The notes under the pieces: generated by a model
Databases searched by the model: none
The model's input: only the letters and a program-made list of their open reading frames with translations
What the model was told of the DNA's origin: nothing
Assembly: GCF_028389875.1 (NCBI RefSeq)
Contig: NC_084669.1
Location: 6,223,501-6,287,500, forward strand
DNA from: Rhea pennata
Lineage: Eukaryota; Chordata; Aves; Rheiformes; Rheidae
Reading direction: 5' to 3'
Length of the DNA stretch: 64,000 nucleotides
In this document: positions 36,340 to 47,800 of the stretch, piece after piece
How positions within the stretch are numbered: the stretch's first letter is position 1
Layout: every line of letters begins with the position of its first letter
Translations under genes and position numbers: made by a program

Positions 36340-39300
36340 GTGAGCGCCGCCGCCGCGGGGGGCCGCGGCCGGGCGGCGGAGGGGCCGCGGCCGGTTCCCC
36401 TTGGGGAGGCGCCCGCGGAGGGCGGCGGGGCTCTCGGGCGGCGCGCGCCGGGCGGCCCCCGGGCGGCGGCGCAGCGCTGCGGGAGCGCCGCGGGGCGGCT
36501 GCGGCTCGCCCGAGGCGGCCCGCGTGAGCGGCAGGTTCCTCCGCCGGCGCGCGGAGGGGCGGCGTGGGGCGGGCGCGGGCGGCCTGCGGGGCGCCGCGGG
36601 CGGCCTGCGGGGCGCCGCGGGCGCGCTGTGGCTTCGGTTGCCGCGAGAAAACCCTTGGGCGCCCGGAGGAGCGGGAGCCGGTGCTCCGCGGGCTCCGGTG
36701 CCGGGGGAGCGCCGATGCGTGGTGCTGACCCGCCCGCAAACCCGTTCTGTTCCGTAGCACAAAATGATCCAAACTCTGATTGGGAAAAGAAGGTGACTGA
36801 GTATTTCAAAGAGAAGCTGAAAGAAAATAATGCTACTAACTGGGTAAGATTGTTTTATTCTTTCGGAGTTGTGCCGTTCTCAAGTTTTCTTCCTCTTATC
36901 TCCTAATTACTGTAACGACATGCTTGTGAGAAGTTCCTCCTTTAGAAACGTGCAAGTCCTGGCTTCCTCATAAGCACGCTTCTGAATTTTATGCCTATCC
37001 TTTGTAACACGTTATTTACATTTCAGTTGCTTTGATGGTATGTAAAACAAAGATGTAAAACCCGGACTGAAGCCCTGCCAAAGCCAGTCCCCTTGACTTT
37101 CGGGTATTTTTTTGCCTTGAGCCATAACTGCTGAGTACTGCCTGTTTGAGGTGCAATCCAGTAGATGGCAGGAGCTGACAAACACTGTTATTTTGGGGAG
37201 TGTTAACGCCTGCTCTCTCTACTGCTAGGCTGCAGCAAATATTCGTGTACCATAGGTTTCTTAACTGCTGTTAATAAACCCCTTCCTTCTCCCGTGGTCT
37301 TTCACTGCAGTGCTGTAAATTTCATGTGGGTTGAAGAAGTAGCTGCTTGGATTTTTGTGTTTCAGGAGAAGAACACTGTCAGTTTAAAAACTGTTCTGTA
37401 TTAGGCTGGATCAGGCCTGCTTTTGAAAGTTTAGGAAGCAAGCTATCCTTTTATTTTTAAAATTAAGCATGCGAACTTGAGCTCAAATGGTGTTACTAGT
37501 CTGAAAGACTATGAGAAAATTGGCATCATGGAGCTCTATGCTAATTGGATTAAGAACTTTCATATCAAATCTCTTTTATTTATGGTTAAAAAACAAGTGA
37601 AAATAAATGTAAATTTTAAAACAATTTTTCTGACAGTGAGAGAGGATTGTTTGAGTTTCAGTGACAATATAAATCATAGTGTAATGGAACAATTCTATTC
37701 CTCCAGCAGAATTGTGTTAAATTTCTAGCACTAGAAGGAACTAAAATATAAACATATTTTCGTACTCAAGATGAACATGAGGGAGTACATGGATTGTTGG
37801 GGGTTTTTTGTTTTTTTTAAGGCATTTTTACAGGGCCACTTTTAGTTTCATTGCATTTTAATGTTGGGTGTGTTTTCTCAACCAAGAGTTTATTTTCAAA
37901 ATTAAAAAGAAACTCTATTCTTATGTCAGATCTCATTATTTTGATTTATACCATATTCCTGGACATCCGTTTTCCTTCTGGTTTTCTATTATCTTAGAAA
38001 CATGCAAAAAAGACTCCTCTAGGGTGAAGGATTTGCACATTAAGATACAGATTTTTTTTCCCTGTCCTTTTGGAAATACAAATATTTTGTTATAAGAAAT
38101 TGTACATACAATTGCTACAGTATCACTGGTGCATAATACATGGTCAAAGTGCTGCTAAATGGGTATAAAATAAGTAATAAATTTTATGTAATATTTAAGT
38201 TGCAGTAATCCCCAGGTTTACATACAGTTTCAATGAACTGAATAAATTTGTTTAGAATTGGGACTGAGAAATGAATGAGAATGGTGACTTTGCAAGTGGA
38301 AAAATTTGGGAACTGTCAGTGTATATACTGACAGTTATACTATAACTATATATAAGTATAGTTATAACTATTACCTGTAAGAGCTACTACAGAATCTTCC
38401 AGTGTTGTTAGATATATTGTTACCAGTTGGATTGGGGCAGTAGATTTAGGGGGTGGAGGTAGGGGTGGAAAATACTAAATCTGTTACCTGATGAGGTACT
38501 GAATTGTTAAAGGCAGTTAATCTTATTGACAGTAAGATAGACTTTGAGGCAAATAAGTCAACAGTATAAAACACTGAATGACTGGAGAATAATTTGATGA
38601 CAGCTGATGTGCAATTTCTGGCTTACTTCAGGGTACTTCTCAGTATTTATATAGCAATTGTTCAGAATAAAATCTCTTTTACAGGTTCCATCACTGAATG
38701 ATGTTCCTCTGCATTACCTAAAGCCCAACAGCTTAGTGAAATTTCGCTGCATGGTTCAGGATATGTTTGATCCTGAGTTTTACATGGGAATCTATGAAAC
38801 AGTTGATCCAAACACGAACACACGTGTAAGTGAAATACTATTTTGGTAAATGCTTAGTATTTTCTTCATTCTGTTCTTCATACTTCTCTAGTTTCTCAGT
38901 TAAACATATCAAATCCAGGCATTACCTAGTACTAACTCTGTTTAAGTGACTCGAACAGCATCAGTAGCATACTGCTTCTTATTTTCCATTTATGAAACAT
39001 TAAAAACAAAATTGTAAAGGTTATTACTGCAAATGTAATTTGGGGGGATCAAAATTACTAAGATAATGAAAGTTTGAGCAGTATATGTTTGAAGGGCTTT
39101 ACATTGCAATAATTTTGGTGCAGATAATCCATATTCAGAGTACTAGCAGAAACAGAATGATTGCATTGCTTTTGTCTTCTTAACAGGTTTTGCATTTTGG
39201 TAAATACAGAGATGTGGCGGAATGTGGGGTAAGTTATGTATTTCATCTCAAAATTTGTTACAGAAAAATGTTACTCAGATTTAAAAAAAAAATGCATTTT

Positions 39301-42300
39301 ATAAGTGCACTATAACTTATTTGGCACTCACCAGTAAATCTCTGGAGATACTGTTCTTAAAATTCAAAATTAAGCCCAGGTTTGGAAAGCAGAGAACTCC
39401 CGATTGGTCGTGTGCATGCTAAGTTCAACAGGCTTCAAGCCACTTCCGTAGTATGGGCTACTGGCAATGGTGTTTTTTTAAAGCCTCTTGGAACTTCCTG
39501 ATATGGAAAACAATTTACTTTCAGCAATGCCATGCTTTTAGTATCAAAATATTATCAATTCAGACTGTTTAGAAACCTGCAAGATGACACACTTGTGAAA
39601 CTGTGATTGTTTTAACTTCTGGCTAAATACATGATTCTGTGGAATTAGTTTTTTAAAAAACCAGATTTTAACATCATCATTTATTATTGGTGTCCTAGCC
39701 TCAGCAGGAGATTGATTTGAACTCATCACAAACAGTCACATTGGAGAGACAGACATTCTACTGCGTTCCAGTGCCTGGCGAATCAGCATGGGTGAAAGAA
39801 ATATCTTTTGTCTGAACTAATGCTGTGTTATACTAATAGTTATCGCCAACTAATTCATTAGATTTATAAGTATGTATAGATTTATAAATAAAACTATTTA
39901 AAGTTTCTTGGATTTTGAGTGACTCAGAACAGATGAGGAGAAAAGGTGATAGATGCAGAAAAATCGAAGGGAAAAAAATTGTCCTGTACTTTATGCACAA
40001 ACAGGATATAAATGAAATTAGTAGAATTGGTTATTGATTTGGTAGGGATTTGAACTAGATTTTCATGTATGCTTGGGAGAATTTTGAAAATCTCTGCTCA
40101 TTTCTATTTGCAAATGTTAAGAAACTTTGAAACTTCTGTAGAGGCAAAAACATTTCGTTGGGGTATTCAGATTAAATTAGGACACTTACTGACAATCTAA
40201 TACAAGTACCAACACCTGTAGCTGGGTGGGTTGAGACAGTCATTCCAGAATGTTAAGTATTGTCTTTTTAGTCACTCAGACACAGCCTGTCACTCTCTAA
40301 ATGAATACAGGAAACATCCTGGGGAAAAACGAATCAGCTTTAGTTTCTCAAATAAGTGGAAGTAGAATTGTGTAAATGGAATGGATATGACAAGCTTCTT
40401 TTAACACCTTTTAGGAGTTCTGTATTCTCTTCTTCTCCAAGGCAGTGAAGGAAGGTCTAGAAAACTTAAGATGCATTGCATTTTGTAAAAACAAAGGAAA
40501 CTTGAGGGTAAATCCAGTATGTTTAGATATTTCATATTTTGGGTTTATAATTTAAGAAAACTACTGATTATCAGTGGTTTTATAATTAATGCTATTTTTA
40601 TAATAAAATGACTAATGAGATTCAGTCTTCAAGTGAATCATGCTTCTATCAATATACTGCAGCAGTGGAAATTTAATGTGAACCTGACTGTTATAAAAAT
40701 ATTGAACATGATTTCAATGCTTAATATCAAACTAAGAAAAACAAAATAGAGAAAGTTCGTTAGCTTTTCTAAAGTCAATTATATAAAGTGCTAGAGCAAG
40801 TATTTTAAAAATATATGAACATTTTTTGTGTCATTTTAAAGTAATTGTAATATTTAATTGAATTTGACAGCAACTTTTAAATATTTTTTACACACCTGTT
40901 TTTTAGGGTTAATATGTGGAAGAGAAGAAAACCTTGAGATGCAGAATTGTTCCTAACCACAAACTTGTTCTTGGGGTGTAAAGGAAAATCTTTAGAGAGA
41001 TTGATAGTGGACAAAAACTCAGGGTTTTTAGATTCTGTTTTCAATAAAGCCACTGATTGTTGTACAGTTCTTAGCAGGTTACTTAAGATATTTAAAGAAA
41101 TGGCAGCTAGGTAATGGTGTGCATAATTGTTTTAATCTCTCATTCAAAATAGACAGGATAATATGTTTTGTTAAGCTTACTTTCTTGAGTTTTCTCAGTT
41201 GAGTCTGGTGTTGTCCTTAATCCTTAATATTACGCATATACTAGTGCAAGCCAAGCTCGAGTTAGTCCTTCAACGTCCTACACACCAAGTCGCCACAAGA
41301 GGAGCTATGAGGAGGATGAGGATATGGAACTACATCCATCTAAACAGAAAGAGCAACATATGGGTAATAGTCATTATTGATGACTAGATACTATGGTATC
41401 TTTCAAGGATTTGCAGAAATTTCATTTTCAGAAATTGAACTCTTTTCAGTTGGTTCAATCAGTAGTGTTAATGCAGCCTTCAAAACTATATTGCTGTCTT
41501 TGTGGAAGTCATCAGTGGTTTAAGTTAAAAACTATTTGTCCTAATATTCTTCTGTGGAGATAACTTCACTTAAACTGATATGGGATACTGGGGGAAATTT
41601 TGACAAATTTCCTTTTTCAAAAGAGAGGTATATTTAGCTTAAAATTGTCTGCCCTGTTGAAGAAGAAAAAAGTTTTACAGAAGCTATTGCTTCATTTTGT
41701 TTGGTGCTTTATGTCCATCAGGTTCATCCGTTGGATTTTAGGATTTTGTTTTTGTATTCCTATCAGTTTGCAGATGTTCTATTAGTTTACCCTGTTTTGT
41801 GTTTGTATTCAGCCTGATCAATTGTAGAATATATTTTCATAGCTTTATTATTGCTGAGCCTGTAGAGATTCTTAATGTAAACTTTTGTAACTGTACACCT
41901 TCACTTTTAAAAGCTCTTTTTTTAAACATAATAAGCAGAAAAGTATTGCCTTTACAGCCCTACAGAACTAGAGAAATCTTGTTGATACAATTTAAGCATC
42001 ACATTTTGAAAATCAGATTGATCTCTATGTTTAGTTTCTAGGGCATGTAGATCTTTACCAGTAATCACTCTCATGTTGTCTTTGTAATAAAGTATACGTT
42101 TGTGAGACTTTTCTGTTTTGAGTCAGAATATCTTCTTTCAAATATGTTGCTTCCTTTCTTTTTCCCCCCTTAGGCATCTTATTAAACTAGCTTGACTCTT
42201 ATGTTGCTTGCTGAAGCAAGTTGTTCACCTTTGCGTTTCTGTTTAAAGAGCCTATGAATACTTTATTTTTCAGGCAGTGTAGGCGATATTCATGGATGTG

Positions 42301-44787
42301 GAGAGCCAAAGAGATTAGAAACTGAAGCTTCTGCAGGACATCATCTCATTTCACCAAACTGCTCCCCTCCACTTGACTTAAATTTTCCATTGCCAGGAGA
42401 GAAGGGACCAGCATGTCTTGTAAAGGTAACAGACATGGAGAGATAATAAATGTAGCTATGTCCTCAGTGAGGCAGACAGAGCCTGAAATAAGAGTATAAA
42501 TAGTGTTGTATAGAAAGACAAATTCTTTGCCTATACACTATTAGAAGTCCAAAAATGTTTTTACAAATAATTACATTGTCTCCCTTTTGCTACTGCTATA
42601 TTTGCATTGCTGACATCACTGAACAGCATGTATTACAGCTTGTGCAATCTCTACACTACTGAATGCTCAAATGTTTAGTTGGTATTGGATCCTGATGCTT
42701 TCCTTGAAATTTTGCCCTCTTAAGGGGAAAAACTTGCTATGAAACAAGGGAAAACAAACACGTACACATTTTCAGACTGTATTTGAAATAAGCTTTCATT
42801 GACTAGTATGCAACTACAAAACTTCCAGCATGAAATATCTATATTGTTGTTATGTTAAGTGTTCTTTTATTCAGCCTCTCTTGATAAACCTGATTAGAAT
42901 ACAGTTGTTTACAGTCATGTAGCAGAAGAATGTCAGTTGCGAAAAGCATGCAATGGTAGAAGTTCATTTGTCCAATATAAGCTTACTGAAACTTTGAGAA
43001 CTAGAAGAGTCGTCTTCACACAGAGTGTTCTCAATCTACGCTTGAGTCTCCTGAGAGTTTTCCTGTTGTGTGTGCTTATGTACAGCCTGAATCTGGCCCA
43101 TCTGCCTCTGTATTTTATTGTTTTATCTTCATGGCAGGTCTATGAGAGCTGGGATAGCTTCAAAGTCAATGATATTCTGGAGGTATATGGAATTTTGTCT
43201 GTGGATCCAGTGCTGAGTATAGTAAACAATGAAGAGAGGTAAGGCTCAGATGGTAATGTGTCCCTGAAATGAAGGGACTTGTTATTTTAATGAGCAAATT
43301 ACTTTTGGCTGTCTCCTTAATACAGATTGAAAAATGTGTAAATACTTAATAATTCTAAAGATAAATCTTTTTTAAGTGATAAAATCCCTATGTGCAGTAT
43401 TAGGTTTACAGTCCTATAAAATGAAGTCTATTGAACTTCATATTGTTGTATATCCATACTCTTGGTTGCACAATAAACATTTTTTTAGGTTGCTGTTCAG
43501 TATATAGAGTGCTTCTGTAGCTAAAAATCCAGCAGAGTTTACACACCTATTAAACTTAGAATGAATTAATAGGGAGTGAACAGTTGCATCCAAATAGTCT
43601 TTAAAGTAATAAAATATACCTTTTAAATAATTTGTAATTCTCTCTCTGAAAGTTGTTACCGTAAACAGTTCCATAGGATGTAAATGATGGATTGCCTGTT
43701 AGTATGGAGAGTCAAAGTGTCCAAAGTGATTGTAAATCAGGCTGATTTAATTAATTAACGTTTATTGCCACTTTATACCACCTACAGAAACTTCTGATTT
43801 TACTGGCTATTCCGTAGTTACTTACTTGATTTCATGTGTCTTTCTGGATTAGATTGAATTCTGTCAGATTTCTTAAATAGTCTGTCAACAAATGTTCACA
43901 CGTACTATTGATGTTTTGAATCATTATGCTTTGAATAAGTTATTCCTGTTGGTAATTTTGCTTCTCTTTTGAAGTACAGTAAGAGTGCATTATGAATCCT
44001 GTATAGTGCCAACTTCTTTAAAGTAACTCAGCCCAGTCAACTAGCTTTGGTTTATCATCTGCCTGACAGAAAGCTAGTATCAGATTGACAGCTTAATTGG
44101 TGTCTCACAAATTTTTTGCCCTTTTTTTTTGGGGGGGGGGGGGGCTTGTCATTCTGCTACAAATAGACAAAATGATGGCATTCTGCAATGTTTTCAACAC
44201 AAAGATGCTAAACAAAAGAGATTTCTTTACTTTTAAAGTGATAGTAGTCTGTCAGTGGACTGCTGAAAAGGAATTCAAGTTATAAAGCCTTTTGGCTTTT
44301 AAAATCAGTGCAAGTTTATCACACTGATACTGAATTTTACCAGTATCTCATACATCTGCCTTAGGGCTTTTAATTTCTAGATAACAAAGGAAAAGCTCCT
44401 GGACATGAATTTGTAAGGCATCATCAGGGAGACCAAGGCTTGTATATCTGAACGCTTAAATTAAGACATGATGCTTTCAAGTTTGGATTGATGGGATTAC
44501 TTTTTTTTTTTCTTTTAATTCAGATACTGATATAGTTGTACTATGACTCTCTATAAGATCTCATTGTCAGGCTCTGGAAGCAGGTGGAATATTAAAATCC
44601 CACATGTACATACATAAATAAACATAAGATATCTTATCTTAAAAGTTACCATGTAGACTCTGCTCAGTACCTGCTGACCATAACAATGCTTAATATCTTA
44701 GGTTAAGCTGCACCTTCTACTGGATGGTGCAGCAAATAATAAATGTATTTCTTTTCTTTCAGAAAGAAATATTTCCAGTAAATATAT

Positions 44788-44818
<31 letters not shown>

Positions 44819-47800
44819 AGTTAATAACCATTAGTTATTTATGGTTATTCATGGTGTTTATAAAATCATAAAAGAAGGTATTCCTATAGCTTGAATATAG
44901 GAAGACTTATCAGAAGTGGGAATGGATATTGTTTCTTCTGATGCAGTTTGTTCTTGGCATGGTTCCAAATGCACTTAGTCAAATGGAGAGAAATGTGTGT
45001 GGAATGTTTTTACATCCAAGTTCTCCCTTTCCTAGGGAGAACTCAGCCCTCGATCCTATGGAGTGTATGGACACAGTAGAAGAACAGAGAGTACACAGTC
45101 CTCCTGCCTCATTAGTCCCCAGAATCCATGTGATTTTGGCACAGAAATTACAACACATTAATCCATTACTGCCTGCCTGCCTTAATGAAGAAGAAAGTAA
45201 AACCTGTGAGTATCTGAACTTGGCTTCTGAGCAGAACTTGGCCTTACTGTAGATATGCATTCTCTCTGTGCACATGTAAATGTGCATTCTTCATACTTGT
45301 TAACAAATACTTGCTTGTTCAGAGACAAATGCAACATTGGCAAGGTTGGCATTTAAATTGTTTTTTATGGAAGAACTGTTCTACACTATAGAACTGCACA
45401 AGGTGTAGTGTTAAGTGCTTATTTTTCTGAAATAAAAGTGATAAATAGGAAACTTGTTTTGCATAAGCTTGAAGATTTTACTGAGTTGTGTAGTCATAAT
45501 ATTTTTGTTTTCAAATAGAAAAAATATTTTATTTTCAAACAGATTTTAATTGCTTAAAAATCAGATATGCAGCTTAGCATAACAGTAAAAATAAGAAACC
45601 TAAACAAGAAAGAATCAAAATATTGTCAAGTCAATAAGGAGATTCTGTTTTTAAGCAATTGTGCTATTCTGAGTGGACTATTTGACTGTAAGTTTTTTTT
45701 GTTGTTGTTGTTGTTTTTTGTCATAAACTGTTATGTGTACTTTTTAAACTTCTAATTAATATTTATCTTTTTCCTCCTTGCATGCCTTTTTTTGATTGTC
45801 CTGAGCTGTGCTTTATGTAAGGGTTTTTTTCTGCCTTTAAGATAGTACAGATAGGCTATAGATCTTACATTTTTCAGTTCAAGCCTTATAGCCTTCTACA
45901 AATGCATTATATACTCTCTAATTAAAAAAGTGAAAGTATTTCCAAGGGAATACTATGCAGTTGAAATTATCCAAAGTCAGCAATTATTTACTTGGAAAAA
46001 CCAATGAATGTTTGCTATTTTTCGTAATTTACTTTGGAGTAACCATTTTTCTTCATGAATTGTAATATATTGTAATATATTGTAATATAACGCAATCTTT
46101 ATATAGAGGGAAGAGAATGATGAGCAGCACATTTTCTGATATTTGTTTTCTTTTGTTGTTCTACCAGTTGTTTCTAATTTCATGTCGGAGTTGTCACCAG
46201 TTAGAGCAGAGTTGCTTGGCTTCCTCACACATGCCCTCTTAGGAGACAGTTTGGCTGCCGAGTACCTTATATTGCATCTCATCTCTACTGTGTAAGTATT
46301 TAAGTGCTTGCTTAGAATTTTATATATTCATTCTTTTTCAAAAAAATCTCCTTTTACGGCTTCTTCACCATTTTACATTAATTGCCAGAAATGTTTAAAT
46401 AGTATTTAGTCCAGTAGTACTTTGCCCAGCTAGAGTTGCTATCCTCTCATAATAAACACAGTAAACTGATACCATTGTCTGAAATCTCAGTAGATACTGT
46501 TAAAGGGACAGTTTCATGGCTATATATCCTTTCAGTGATGCTTTGAATTAGACAAAATCTCCAAGATATAAGTTTAAACGAAGTTATGAGAACATCTTTC
46601 TATCTCTAACATTTTATTGAATACAGTGTGCAGCTGACTTCCTAAAGGTGGCATTTATTATCATTATTTACTAACTATAATGATTGTTATTTTAGAGTTA
46701 AAAGATACCATGAGGTACATCCTGAGAACAGATTTAATTAAATGTAGATGTATGTTTAATGATAAGTTCAAGTGACCCGCATTTAGCATGCTGTCTGAAT
46801 TTACCACCTGAGATGATGCTGCAGCTGAATTGTGTATGCATCTGATCTACCTTTATAAAATGGATGTTGGAAACCAACATTTGTATGTTGGTTTAAAATA
46901 TCATTGGATGAAAGAGCATCATCATTTTATTCATTAAAATTTCAGGTGTGAAAACAGTATGTTTTGAATAGATTTTTAAGTATAGTTGTCGACTCAAATA
47001 TAATTTTAGCATTAAAAAAAAAGAATTCCACTTCAAAGAAAATTACATTTTTATATATATTAAGTATTTGTTTTAGAGTTTCAAATATTTCATTTTCATA
47101 CAAAGGGAATACTTTGAAAATATTGTCTTATCCTTAAGCTATGAAAAGTCTAACTAGCACAGCATGTATTTATATGAAAGAAATGTTTTCAGAGCTCCTA
47201 TGGTCTGAGCATCCTGCCTTTCTCATACCTGTGAATAATGTGTAAAAAGATGTAAGATATATCTCTGCCTCAGTGAGACATGTGATATCAGCATAGATAA
47301 AACCATAATGCCATGCTAGCAAAACTGTCAGCTGACAAGGTTTTTATTTATAACTTGCCCCACCATGTATATTACTGTTTTCATTTCACAACTGGAAAGT
47401 ATTTGCCTAGGTAGTAATCACACCTCTAATTCCCATATGAACATAAATCATTCAATATCAGTAAGAACTCTGTTCTTTCAAGTTGCACTGTGAATGCTGT
47501 AACACTTACAGAATGGTTGAGGTTGGAAGGGACCTCTAGAGATCATCTAGTCCAACCTCCCTGCTCAAGTAGGGTCACCTAGAGCACGTTGTCCAGGATC
47601 TTGTCCAGATGGCTTTTGAGTATCCACAAAAAGGGAGACTCCACAACCTCTTTGGGCAACCTCTTCTAGTGTTCTGTTACCCTCACTGTAAAGAAGCTTT
47701 TCCTCATATTCAGACAGAACTTCCTGTGTTTCAGTTTGTGCCCGTTACCTCTCATCCTATCGCTGAGCACCACTGAGAAGAGTCTGACCCCATCCTCTTG

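Larger units (their letters stand above)
35520..36720. promoter_or_regulatory. CpG island with the bidirectional SEC23IP/MCMBP promoter
   Basis: A dense run of CpG and G/C homopolymers sharply different from the AT-rich flanks. It covers exon 1 of SEC23IP (minus) and exon 1 plus intron 1 of MCMBP (plus). The start codons are at 35937 (minus) and 36282 (plus), 344 bp apart, so both transcripts must start in this island. A GC box (GGGCGGGGCGGGC) lies near 36072-36084. No TATA box and no CCAAT box were seen, as usual for housekeeping bidirectional promoters. Confidence 0.9.

Noticed and set aside
35364-36809. Open frame of 481 codons on the minus strand across the CpG island
   Set aside because: Composition is low-complexity Arg/Pro/Ala/Gly, it overlaps real exons of both genes in other frames and ignores their splice sites; long open frames are expected in such GC-rich DNA.
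35740-36906. Open frame of 388 codons on the plus strand across the CpG island
   Set aside because: Its only protein-like part is MCMBP exon 2 read through from intron 1; the rest is antisense to SEC23IP exon 1 or GC-rich intron.
42937-43137. Upstream part of the open frame containing MCMBP exon 8
   Set aside because: A clear acceptor (ATGGCAG) precedes VYESWDSF, and the upstream residues do not match the family; it is intron read-through.
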